DNA from: Candidatus Rokuibacteriota bacterium
Lineage (GTDB): Bacteria > Methylomirabilota > Methylomirabilia > Rokubacteriales > JACPHL01
Assembly: GCA_016188625.1 (NCBI GenBank)
Contig: JACPHL010000138.1
Coordinates: 1 to 26,283 of the forward strand
DNA length: 26,283 bases
Direction: 5' to 3'
The notes below the pieces were generated by a model. That model worked only from the letters and a program-made list of their open reading frames with translations, did not search any database and had not been told where the DNA came from. Both the position numbers and the translations under genes were made by a program. This document shows positions 8,130-15,707 of this stretch, one piece after another (within the stretch, counting starts at the first letter, position 1; every line of letters starts with the position of its first letter).

Positions 8130-10685
8130 ATGGAACGCAAGATCCTCGTGGTGGAGGACAGCCCGACCCAGGCCGAGCGCGTCCGCCTGCTCCTCGAGGG
8201 CGAGGGCTACCGGGTGGACCTGGCCTCGAACGGCCGGGAGGGGCTCGAGCGGGTGCGGACGGCGCCGCCGGACCTCATCATCTCCGACGTGATGATGCCG
8301 GAGATGGACGGCTACGCCTTCTGCCGGGCGGTGAAGTCGGCGGACCCGACGCGGCGGATCCCCTTCGTGCTGCTCACGGGGCGGAGGGGTCCGCTGGACA
8401 TCATCAAGGGGCTCGAGGCCGGGGCCGACAATTTCGTCACGAAGCCCTTCGAGGACGACTACCTCCTGGAGCGCCTCGCGCGGATCTTTGAGCAGCTTGA
8501 GTTCCGCCGGAAGGGCCAGCTCGAGGTCGAGGTGATGATCCACGTCGGCCAGCGGGAGATCGCGGTCTCGGCGGACAAGCAGCAGATCATCGAGCTGCTC
8601 TTCTCGACCTTCGAGGAGCTGGCGCGGGTGAATGACCGGCTCCTCGCGGCCCAGCGCCTGGTGGAGGACTACGCCCGGAACCTCGAGGCGAAGGTCGCGG
8701 AGCGGACCCGGGAGCTCCGCAGCCTCTTCGACGGCGTGCCCATCGGACTCTATCGGACCGGCCCGGACTGGCGCATCCTCGACGCGAACCCCGCCATGGT
8801 GCAGATGCTGGGCTACCCAGACCGGGAGTCTCTGCTGGGGGTCAACGCGGCCGACCTCTATGTGAATGCCGATGATCGCGAACGGTGGAGGACGCTCATC
8901 GAGCGCGAGGGGGTCGCGCGCGGCTTCGAGGTCCTGATGCGGCGCCGAGACGGGTCGCTCTTCTGGCAGCGGATCAACACCCGCGCCGTCCGGGATTCCG
9001 AGGGCCGGCTGCTGCTTTACGAAGGGGCCAGCGAGGACATCACCGATCGGAAGAGGGCCGAGGAGGAGGTCGAGCTCCTGCAGGAGCTGGCGCTCGCCGT
9101 CCGCGAGGCCGAGACGGTCGATGCCGCTTTCACCATGGTCCTCCGCAGGGTCTGCGAGGCGACCGGCTGGGGCTTCGGCGAGGTCTGGGTGCCCGTTCCA
9201 GAGAAGACCCACCTCAAGGTGGATGCGGCGTGGTGCGTCGGCGGGGCTCATCTCGATGCGATGAGGGCCGCCGCTCAATCGATGGTGCTCGCGTACGGGG
9301 AGGGGATCCCGGGTCGCGTCTGGGCGTCGAGGCAGCCGGTCTGGCTCGAGGACGTGACGCAGGACCCCAACTTCCGGCGAGCGACGCTCGCCACCCGGTT
9401 CGGGATGAAGACCGCGATGGCCATCCCCATCCTCATCGGAGACGAGGTCGTCGCGGTCATGATGTTCCTCTCCTTCGAAACCCGGGCCGAAGACGCCCAC
9501 CTGATCCGGCTCGTGTCGGCAGCCGTTGGTCAGCTGGGCACGGCGATCCAGAAGAAGCGCGCCGAGGACACGCTGCACCACACGCAGCGGATGGCCGAGA
9601 TGGGGTACCTCCTCGCCGGCGTCGCCCACGAGCTGAACAACCCGCTCTCGGTCGTGGTCGGCCAGACGGCCCTCCTGCGCCAGGCCCTCGGGGAGGACCC
9701 GCTCGCCGAGCGGACCCGGAAGATCGCCGACGCCGCGGAGCGCTGCTCCCGCATCGTTCGGAACTTCCTCGCCCTGGCCCGCCAGCGCCCGACCGAGCGG
9801 GCCCAGGTCCGGCTCAATCAAGTCGTGCGGGAGGCCGTCGAGCTGCTCGCCTACCAGCTCCGCGTGGACAGCGTCGAGGTGGAGGACGCCCTGGCGCCCG
9901 ACCTGCCGCCCCTCTGGGCCGACGGGCAGCAGCTCCACCAGACGGTGGTCAATCTCATCACCAACGCCCGTCACGCGATGCGCCAGACCCCGCCGCCCCG
10001 CCGCCTGACGCTGGCCACCAGCCACGACCGGGAGGGCCAGCGGGTCCGGCTCCAGGTGAGCGACACCGGCCCCGGGGTCCCGCCGGAGATCGGGGCCAAG
10101 ATCTTCGAGCCCTTCTTCACCACGAAACCCCTGGGGGAGGGGACCGGGCTCGGCCTCTCCATCTCCAGGAGCATCGTCGAGGAGCACGGCGGACAGATCC
10201 GGGTGGAGAGCCGCCCGGGGCAGGGCGCCACCTTCGTGATCGAGCTCCCCGTCGAGCCGGCCCCGGCCGTGGCGCCGGAGCCCGGGCCCGCCGAGGCGCC
10301 GGCCGCGCCCGAGCCCAGGCGGATCCTGGTGGTGGACGACGAGCCCGAGATCGCCGAGCTGCTGGCCGAGGTCCTGACGGCCGAGGGGCACCGGGTCGAG
10401 ACGGTGGGCGACGGGGCCACGGCCCTGGCGCGGCTCCGGGAGCGGGGGTATGATCTGGTCGTGAGCGACCTCCGGATGCCGGGGCTCGACGGCCCGGCCC
10501 TCTACCAGGTAGTCCAGCGCGAGGTCCCGGCGCTGGCGCGGCGCTTCATCTTCATCACCGGCGACGCGCTGGGGCGGCAGGTCAAGGAGTTCCTCGAGCA
10601 GAGCCAGGCCCCCAGCATCGCTAAGCCCTTCTCGTTCGAGGAGGTCCGCCGCGTGGTCCGGCGGGTCCTGGAAGGGGCGCGATGA
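8130..10685 (+). CDS. Hybrid sensor histidine kinase: REC-PAS-GAF-HisKA-HATPase-REC
   Basis: An 851-residue cytoplasmic kinase with no transmembrane segment. Domains: REC1 (about 1-120; VVEDSPTQAERV, Asp53 in IISDVMMPEMDG, FVTKPF); a helical linker ending in a coiled coil; PAS (about 200-320; SLFDGVPIGLYRTGPDW); GAF (about 335-480); HisKA with phospho-histidine in GVAHELNNPLSVVVG; HATPase with LITNARHAM, VSDTGPGVP and GEGTGLGLSISRSIVEEHGG; a Pro/Ala/Glu linker; and REC2 (about 735-851; VVDDEPEIAE, VVSDLRMPGLDG, SIAKPFS). The reading frame is open far upstream into cheB, but ATG 8130 starts exactly at the receiver and is chosen. It lies 11 nt after cheB and overlaps the HD-GYP gene by 4 nt. 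REC1 could accept phosphate from CheA and REC2 could relay it onward (inference). Confidence 0.92.
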   Translation: MERKILVVEDSPTQAERVRLLLEGEGYRVDLASNGREGLERVRTAPPDLIISDVMMPEMDGYAFCRAVKSADPTRRIPFVLLTGRRGPLDIIKGLEAGADNFVTKPFEDDYLLERLARIFEQLEFRRKGQLEVEVMIHVGQREIAVSADKQQIIELLFSTFEELARVNDRLLAAQRLVEDYARNLEAKVAERTRELRSLFDGVPIGLYRTGPDWRILDANPAMVQMLGYPDRESLLGVNAADLYVNADDRERWRTLIEREGVARGFEVLMRRRDGSLFWQRINTRAVRDSEGRLLLYEGASEDITDRKRAEEEVELLQELALAVREAETVDAAFTMVLRRVCEATGWGFGEVWVPVPEKTHLKVDAAWCVGGAHLDAMRAAAQSMVLAYGEGIPGRVWASRQPVWLEDVTQDPNFRRATLATRFGMKTAMAIPILIGDEVVAVMMFLSFETRAEDAHLIRLVSAAVGQLGTAIQKKRAEDTLHHTQRMAEMGYLLAGVAHELNNPLSVVVGQTALLRQALGEDPLAERTRKIADAAERCSRIVRNFLALARQRPTERAQVRLNQVVREAVELLAYQLRVDSVEVEDALAPDLPPLWADGQQLHQTVVNLITNARHAMRQTPPPRRLTLATSHDREGQRVRLQVSDTGPGVPPEIGAKIFEPFFTTKPLGEGTGLGLSISRSIVEEHGGQIRVESRPGQGATFVIELPVEPAPAVAPEPGPAEAPAAPEPRRILVVDDEPEIAELLAEVLTAEGHRVETVGDGATALARLRERGYDLVVSDLRMPGLDGPALYQVVQREVPALARRFIFITGDALGRQVKEFLEQSQAPSIAKPFSFEEVRRVVRRVLEGAR

Positions 10686-11653
10686 TGCGGGAGGGGGCCC
10701 CGGTCGTCCTCGTGGTCGAGGACGAGCCCGTGGTGCGGGAGGTCCTGGCCGAGCAGCTCGGGGAGCTGGGCTACCGGGTCCTGACTGCGGCCTCGGCGGA
10801 GGCGGCGCTGGAGGTCCTGGACGGGACGACGCCGGACCTGGTCCTCACCGATGTCCACATGGGGGGGCTGAGCGGGGTGCAGCTCTGCCGGCGCCTCAAG
10901 GCGGACCCGCGCCTTCAGCTCACCCCGGTGGTGATTCTGACCGGGGTAGCGGACCTGGACTCCCGGCTGGCGGGGCTGGCGGCGGGGGCGGACGATTTCT
11001 TCGCCAAGCCGGTGGAGTTCGTGGAGCTCCAGACCCGGCTGGGGGCGCTCCTGCGGGTGAAGTTCCTCCTGGACCAGCTGGAGCGGGCCGAGGGGGTGAT
11101 CACGACCCTGGGGCTGACGATCGAGGCGCGCGACCCGTACACGGCCGGGCACTGCGAGCGGCTGGCGCGCTATGCCGTGGCCCTCGGAGAGGCCCTGGGG
11201 GTGGATCCACCGACCCTGAAGGCCCTCAAGCTCGGCGGCTACCTCCACGATTTGGGGAAGATCGCCATCCCGGACGGGCTCCTGCTGAAGCCGGGGCGGC
11301 TGGATCCGGAGGAGCGGAAGCGGATCCAGGTGCACCCGGTGGTGGGGGCGGAGCTGGTCGTCGGGCTCAAGACCCTCGAGGCGGTGCGCCCGCTGATCCG
11401 CCACCACCACGAGCGGTGGGACGGCTCGGGGTACCCGGAGGGCCTCGAAGGCAAGGCGATCCCGCTGGGGGCGCGGATCATGGCGGTGGTGGACGTGTAC
11501 GACGCCTTGCGGACGGCGCGGCCGTACAAGCCGGCGCTCCCGCGGGAGGAGGCCATCGGGATCCTGCTGCGGGAGACCGAGGCGGGACTCTGGGAGGCGC
11601 GGATCACCACGACCTTCCTCGAGCTGCTCGAGGAGCTCGACCCCCCTTCCTGA
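10682..11653 (+). CDS. Response regulator with HD-GYP domain (predicted c-di-GMP phosphodiesterase)
   Basis: A 323-residue protein. REC is about 1-125 (VVEDEPVVREV, phospho-acceptor in LVLTDVHMGG, FFAKPVEF). The HD-GYP domain is about 140-300, with the metal-binding and catalytic signature intact: TAGHCERLARYA, YLHDLGKIAIPD, HPVVGAEL, IRHHHERWDGSGYPEG and VVDVYDAL. Such proteins (RpfG-like) hydrolyse c-di-GMP. The ATG overlaps the stop of the hybrid kinase (ATGA), so the two are probably produced together as a phosphorelay pair. It occupies the position at the end of the chemosensory cluster where Wsp systems carry the diguanylate cyclase WspR. Activity is inferred from intact motifs. Confidence 0.92.
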   Translation: MMREGAPVVLVVEDEPVVREVLAEQLGELGYRVLTAASAEAALEVLDGTTPDLVLTDVHMGGLSGVQLCRRLKADPRLQLTPVVILTGVADLDSRLAGLAAGADDFFAKPVEFVELQTRLGALLRVKFLLDQLERAEGVITTLGLTIEARDPYTAGHCERLARYAVALGEALGVDPPTLKALKLGGYLHDLGKIAIPDGLLLKPGRLDPEERKRIQVHPVVGAELVVGLKTLEAVRPLIRHHHERWDGSGYPEGLEGKAIPLGARIMAVVDVYDALRTARPYKPALPREEAIGILLRETEAGLWEARITTTFLELLEELDPPS

Positions 11654-11681
11654 TCGCCGTCGTTCGGACCCGGTTGCCCGC

Positions 11682-11719
11682 TTCTCCGGCGATGGGACCT
11701 CGCGTATAATACCCCTGCC
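11682..11719 (+). promoter_or_regulatory. Sigma-70-type promoter giving a probably leaderless mRNA
   Basis: A perfect TATAAT is present at 11705-11710, with only a weak -35 (TTCTCC, 11682-11687) 17 bp upstream. Initiation about 7 nt downstream of the -10 would place the mRNA start within a few nucleotides of ATG 11720. No Shine-Dalgarno sequence lies between them. It separates the chemosensory transcription unit from the pilus motor unit. Confidence 0.55.
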
Positions 11720-12109
11720 ATGGGCGAGCCGGACCCCGCCCTCATCCTGGTCGCCGACGATGATCGCCAGGTCCACCTCCTCGTCCGCGAGATCCTGGAG
11801 CGGGAGGGCTTCCAGATCGTGACGGCGGAGGATGGGGAGCGGGCGCTGGAGCTGGCCGTGGAGCGGCGGCCGGCGCTCATGATCCTGGACATCATGATGC
11901 CGAAGATGGACGGCTACGCCGTGCTGACCCGCCTCCGCGGCCACGCGGCGACCCGGGAGATCCCGGCGATCGTCCTCACCGGCCAGACCGAGGAGATCTA
12001 CCATGGCCTGAGCGAAGGCCTGGGGGCCATCGCCCACCTCACCAAGCCCTTCACCCCCGAGCGCCTGGTCGCGGAGGTCCGCCGGCACCTCCCGGGGAAG
12101 GGTTCGTGA
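11720..12109 (+). CDS. Single-domain response regulator (CheY-like)
   Basis: A 129-residue protein consisting only of a receiver domain: LVADDDRQVH (acidic pocket), phospho-acceptor Asp57 in MILDIMMPKMDGY, Thr in IVLTGQT, and Lys in LTKPFTPE. It has no output domain, so it should act by protein contact, as CheY or PilG/PilH do. It opens a transcription unit with the PilB-like, PilT and PilU genes, whose first gene overlaps its stop by 4 nt (GTGA at 12106-12109). A role in passing chemosensory signals to the pilus motor is a reasonable inference. The ATG is preceded directly by a TATAAT box and no ribosome site. Confidence 0.92.
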   Translation: MGEPDPALILVADDDRQVHLLVREILEREGFQIVTAEDGERALELAVERRPALMILDIMMPKMDGYAVLTRLRGHAATREIPAIVLTGQTEEIYHGLSEGLGAIAHLTKPFTPERLVAEVRRHLPGKGS

Positions 12110-13515
12110 GGCAGGCCGTGGGCGTCCGGATCGGGAAGATCCTGGTCGATCGCGGGTTCATCACCGAGGCCCAGCTCCAGGAGGCCCTGCGCCGCCAGAA
12201 GGAGAGCGGAGGGCGCGTCGGCGAGATCCTGATCGAGATGGGCGCGCTGACCCAGGACCAGCTCAACTGGGCCCTGGGCGAGCAGCTCGGTCTCCCGTAC
12301 GCTGAGCTCTCCCAGGAGATGGTGGACCTGGAGGCGGCCCGTGCCCTCCCCGAGGAGCTGCTCCGGCGCTACCAGGCCCTGCCCATCTTGAAGGTGGGGA
12401 ACGAGCTGACGGTGACCCTGGCCGACCCCACCAACCGGCAGGCGGTGGCCGACATCGAGGCCCTCACCGGCGCCAGGGTGACGGTGGCGATCGCCTCGGC
12501 GGCCGTCATCACCCACCTCCTCGACCTGGCCTTCCCACCGGCGATGGTGCGGGAGGGGGTCCGCTATTGCGAGATCTGCCCGCCGGGGTACCAGCAGCCC
12601 GAGGCCCTGACGCGCGACACGAGCGGCGTCGCCGCGGTCTACGCCTTGCTCCTGGCGGCGGTGCGGGAGCACGCGACCGAGATCCACATCGAGCCCCGGG
12701 AGGCGGAGATCCGGGTGCGCTACCGGGTGCCGGGAGGGCTCAGGGAGCCCGCGAGGTTTCCGGCCCACCTCGGCGGCGCGATCGCCACCCGCCTGCGGAT
12801 CCTGGCCGGGGTGCGCCCGGAGCACGGATGGCAGCGGAGCCGGATGCGGACCCGGCTCGACGAGCAGGAGCTCGAGCTCGAGCTGCTCTTCCTCCCGACC
12901 CGGCGGGGCGAGGCGATCACCATCTGGCTTCGCCGCCGGGACCTCGGCCCGCCCGATCTCGAACAGCTCGGCCTGCCGGCCCGCGCCGGCAAGACGCTGA
13001 CCCGGTTCCTCCGAGACGGCCGCGGGCTCTTCCTGGTGTCGTCGCCCGACCCGGGAGGCCTGGCGGCCGGCCTCTACGCCCTGGCCCGGACAGCCGCCAG
13101 GGAGGGGAAGCGGGTCGTCACGGTGGAGCGGGTGGCCGCCTTCGAGGTGGCCGACTTCGTCCAGGTGGAGATCGAGGACGGGATCGAGAGGGCCACCATC
13201 GAGGCCCTCGCTCGCCCGCCGGAGGTGGCGCTCGTGGAGGACGTGAGCGCCGGGGCGGTCTGCCTGGCCGCCGCCCGGGCCGCGGAGCGGGGGAGCCTGG
13301 TGATCGGCGGGCTCCCGTTCGCGACCCCCTCCACGGCCTGGCAGCACCTCCTCTCCCTCGACCTCCCCCGCCCGCTCCTGGCCGCCTCGCTGCGGGCGCT
13401 CCTGACCGTCCAGCGGGAGGAGGAGCGGTGGGCGAGCGCGCTCTTTCCCGTCAGCGATCGCACCCGGCGCCGCCTCATTCAGGGGCCGGTCCCGTGGACA
13501 TTGCCGACCTCCTGA
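12106..13515 (+). CDS. PilB/GspE-like protein with MshEN domain and degenerate (pseudo) ATPase domain
   Basis: A 469-residue protein. Residues 7-62 carry two consecutive MshEN-type motifs (RIGKILVDRGFITEAQLQEA and RVGEILIEMGALTQDQLNWA), the element that binds c-di-GMP in MshE/PilB proteins. The rest of an MshEN/T2SSE_N domain runs to about 143. Residues 170-450 align with the PilB/GspE ATPase (TEIHIEP, IRVRYRVPGGLRE, ATRLRILAGV), but the functional motifs are replaced. Walker A reads VSSPDPGGLAAG, the Asp-box region is TVERVAAFE, Walker B is PEVALVEDVSAG, and the His-box region is RGSLVIGGLPFATPSTAW. The C-terminal tetracysteine zinc site is absent. The frame is intact with normal codon use, so it looks like a functional pseudo-ATPase rather than a decayed gene. 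It overlaps the response regulator upstream and pilT downstream. Confidence 0.85.
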   Translation: MRQAVGVRIGKILVDRGFITEAQLQEALRRQKESGGRVGEILIEMGALTQDQLNWALGEQLGLPYAELSQEMVDLEAARALPEELLRRYQALPILKVGNELTVTLADPTNRQAVADIEALTGARVTVAIASAAVITHLLDLAFPPAMVREGVRYCEICPPGYQQPEALTRDTSGVAAVYALLLAAVREHATEIHIEPREAEIRVRYRVPGGLREPARFPAHLGGAIATRLRILAGVRPEHGWQRSRMRTRLDEQELELELLFLPTRRGEAITIWLRRRDLGPPDLEQLGLPARAGKTLTRFLRDGRGLFLVSSPDPGGLAAGLYALARTAAREGKRVVTVERVAAFEVADFVQVEIEDGIERATIEALARPPEVALVEDVSAGAVCLAAARAAERGSLVIGGLPFATPSTAWQHLLSLDLPRPLLAASLRALLTVQREEERWASALFPVSDRTRRRLIQGPVPWTLPTS

Positions 13516-14546
13516 TCCAGACCAAGGAGCGCGGGGCCTCCGACCTCCACCTCTCAGCGGGGTCACCCCCCATGATTCGTCTTCATGGTGTGATGACGCC
13601 GCTCGATGGAGCGCCGCTGGGGCGTGAGGACGTCCACCGGATGATCTACGAGGTCCTGAACGACGACCAGCGGCGGATCTTCGAGGAGCAGCGCGATCTG
13701 GACTTCGCCATCGAGCTGGGAGACGTCGCCCGCTTCCGGGTCAATGTCTTTCACCAGCGCAACGGCGAAGGGGCGGTCTTCCGGGTCGTCCCCACCCAGA
13801 TCCGCTCCTTCCAGGAGCTGGGGCTCCCGGACATCGTGAAGACCCTCGCCACCCGGGAGAACGGCCTGGTCCTGGTGACCGGCCCCACGGGGAGCGGGAA
13901 GTCCACGACGTTGGCGGCCATGGTGGACCTGATCAACTCGACGCAGAAGAAGCATATCATCACGCTGGAGGATCCCATCGAGTTCGTCCACCGCTCCAAG
14001 AACTCGCTGGTGAACCAGCGCGAGATCGGCCCCCACACCCGCTCCTTCGCCACCGCGCTCAGGGCGGCCCTCCGCGAGGACCCGGACGTGATCCTGGTGG
14101 GGGAGATGCGGGACCTCGAGACGATCAGCCTCGCCCTGACCGCCGCCGAGACCGGCCACCTCGTCCTGGCCACCCTCCACACCAAGAGCGCCCCGAAGAC
14201 GATCGACCGGGTCATCGACGCCTTCCCCCCGGCCCAGCAGCAGCAGATCCGGACCATGCTCGCCGAGTCCCTCCAGGGGGTGATCTCCCAGATGCTCCTC
14301 CCCACCCGCGACGGCAAGGGGCGGGTGGCGGCGCTGGAGATCATGGTGGCCACGATCGCCATCCGGAATCTGATCCGGGAGGCGAAGATCCACCAGATGC
14401 CCTCGGCGATCCAGACCGGGACCCAGCTCGGGATGCAGAGCATCGAGCAGTCCCTCCGGAACCTGATCATGCAGGGACGGGTCGCCAAGGACCTGGCCGA
14501 GGCGCTCCTCCAGTCGAGCGCGGCCGGGACGAAGCCCCAGGGATGA
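13494..14546 (+). CDS. pilT: Type IV pilus retraction ATPase PilT
   Basis: A 350-residue protein, normal PilT length. The N-terminal PAS-like domain begins DIADLLIQTKERGASDLHLS. The RecA-like motor has Walker A GPTGSGKS (130-137), Asp box ITLEDPIEFV, Walker B DPDVILVGEMRD, His box TGHLVLATLHT, and the PilT-specific AIRNLIRE (289-296). PilT powers pilus disassembly at the inner membrane base. The frame is open much further upstream, but GTG 13494 gives the canonical N-terminus and overlaps the pseudo-ATPase gene by 22 nt. Its stop overlaps the ATG of the pilU-like gene. All catalytic motifs are intact, in contrast to the preceding gene. Confidence 0.93.
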   Translation: MDIADLLIQTKERGASDLHLSAGSPPMIRLHGVMTPLDGAPLGREDVHRMIYEVLNDDQRRIFEEQRDLDFAIELGDVARFRVNVFHQRNGEGAVFRVVPTQIRSFQELGLPDIVKTLATRENGLVLVTGPTGSGKSTTLAAMVDLINSTQKKHIITLEDPIEFVHRSKNSLVNQREIGPHTRSFATALRAALREDPDVILVGEMRDLETISLALTAAETGHLVLATLHTKSAPKTIDRVIDAFPPAQQQQIRTMLAESLQGVISQMLLPTRDGKGRVAALEIMVATIAIRNLIREAKIHQMPSAIQTGTQLGMQSIEQSLRNLIMQGRVAKDLAEALLQSSAAGTKPQG

Positions 14547-15607
14547 TGCTCGACCAGCTCCTCCGGACGATGGTGGAGGCCGGCGCCTCCGATCTCTACC
14601 TGGTCGGGATGAGCCCGCCGCGGCTCCGCGTCGAGGGGGTCACCCGCGTCGTGGACGGTGCCGCCCCGCTCTCCGGCCAGGACCTCGAGGCCCTGCTCGC
14701 CGAGGCGCTGGACGAGGGGCGGCGGCGCCGGTTCACCGAGGCCCGCGAGCTGAACACCGCCGTGGTGCGCCCGGGCCTCGGACGGTTCCGGCTCAACTGC
14801 TACCGGGCCCTCGGCTCGGTGGGGATGGTGCTCCGCCGGGTGCGGGAGGAGGTCCCCCCCCTGGAGGCCCTCGGGCTCCCCCTGCGCCTCGGGGACCTCA
14901 CGCTCGAGCGGCAAGGGCTCATCCTGGTGGTCGGGCCGGCCGGGACCGGGAAGTCCACGACCCTGGCCGCGATGATCGACTACCGGAGCGCGAACCGCCA
15001 TGGCCACATCGTCACGGTCGAGGACCCTATCGAGTTCGTCCTCCCCCACCGCCAGAGCGTGGTCTCCCAGCGGGAGGTCGGCATCGACACCGCCTCCTTC
15101 GAGGCGGCCCTGACGAGCGTCCTCCGGCAGGCCCCCGACGTCATCTTCATCGGCGAGCTCCGGGAGTCCGGGACCGTCACGGCCGCGCTCCACGCCGCCG
15201 AGACCGGCCACCTCGTCCTCTCGACGCTCCATGCCACCAACGCGACCCAGGCGGTGGAGCGGCTCCTCCACTTCTTCCCCACGGAGGTTCAGCAGATCGT
15301 CCTCCTCCAGCTCTCGCTGGTCCTCCGGGCCATCATCGCTCAGCGGCTGGTCCCCGGGGCCGATGGCGCGGGGCGGATCCCGGCGCTCGAGATCATGCTG
15401 GGGACGTCGCGGATCCAGGCCCTGATCCGCCGGGGGGAGCTGGAGGGGCTACGGGCTGCGATCGAGGAGGGGGTGCAGGACGGCCTCCAGAGCTTCGACC
15501 AGGCCCTCTTCGCCCTCTACCGGGAGGGAAAGGTGAGCGCCGAGGAGGCGGTCCAGTTCGCCGACAGCCCCAACAACCTCCGCCTCCGGATCAGGGGCAT
15601 CCGCTGA
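14543..15607 (+). CDS. pilU: PilT-family ATPase, PilU-like accessory retraction motor
   Basis: A 354-residue protein paralogous to the preceding PilT. Walker A is GPAGTGKS (131-138), the Asp box is VTVEDPIEFV, Walker B is APDVIFIGELRE, and the His box is TGHLVLSTLHA. The C-terminus SFDQALFALYREGKVSAEEA followed by ADSPNNLRLRI matches the PilU type rather than PilT (AIRNLIRE is replaced by RIQALIRR). PilU works with PilT to give high-force retraction. The start ATGATG overlaps the pilT stop. No pilin, PilC, PilQ or PilMNOP genes are in the window, so the pilus itself must be encoded elsewhere. Confidence 0.88.
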   Translation: MMLDQLLRTMVEAGASDLYLVGMSPPRLRVEGVTRVVDGAAPLSGQDLEALLAEALDEGRRRRFTEARELNTAVVRPGLGRFRLNCYRALGSVGMVLRRVREEVPPLEALGLPLRLGDLTLERQGLILVVGPAGTGKSTTLAAMIDYRSANRHGHIVTVEDPIEFVLPHRQSVVSQREVGIDTASFEAALTSVLRQAPDVIFIGELRESGTVTAALHAAETGHLVLSTLHATNATQAVERLLHFFPTEVQQIVLLQLSLVLRAIIAQRLVPGADGAGRIPALEIMLGTSRIQALIRRGELEGLRAAIEEGVQDGLQSFDQALFALYREGKVSAEEAVQFADSPNNLRLRIRGIR

Positions 15608-15630
15608 CCCTTCTCGCCCGACGAAAATTC

Positions 15631-15661
15631 TTGACAGTCTCCCGCCCACCCGGGCTACATT
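15631..15661 (+). promoter_or_regulatory. Candidate sigma-70 promoter
   Basis: Consensus TTGACA (15631-15636) and TACATT (15656-15661) are separated by 19 bp, immediately after the pilU-like gene and about 47 nt before the GTG of the membrane-protein gene. The spacing is longer than optimal, so this is moderate evidence only. Confidence 0.4.
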
Positions 15662-15707
15662 GGCGTTGACTCCACACATAGTTACCGTTGATCCTCTGGA
15701 GACCGTT

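Noticed and set aside
7884-10391. Long minus-strand frame opposite the hybrid kinase
   Set aside because: Low-complexity shadow with no motifs; the plus strand has six recognisable domains.
12567-13493. Upstream extension of the pilT frame
   Set aside because: It overlaps the PilB-like gene in another frame and is Arg/Gly/Pro-rich noise; GTG 13494 gives the canonical PilT start.
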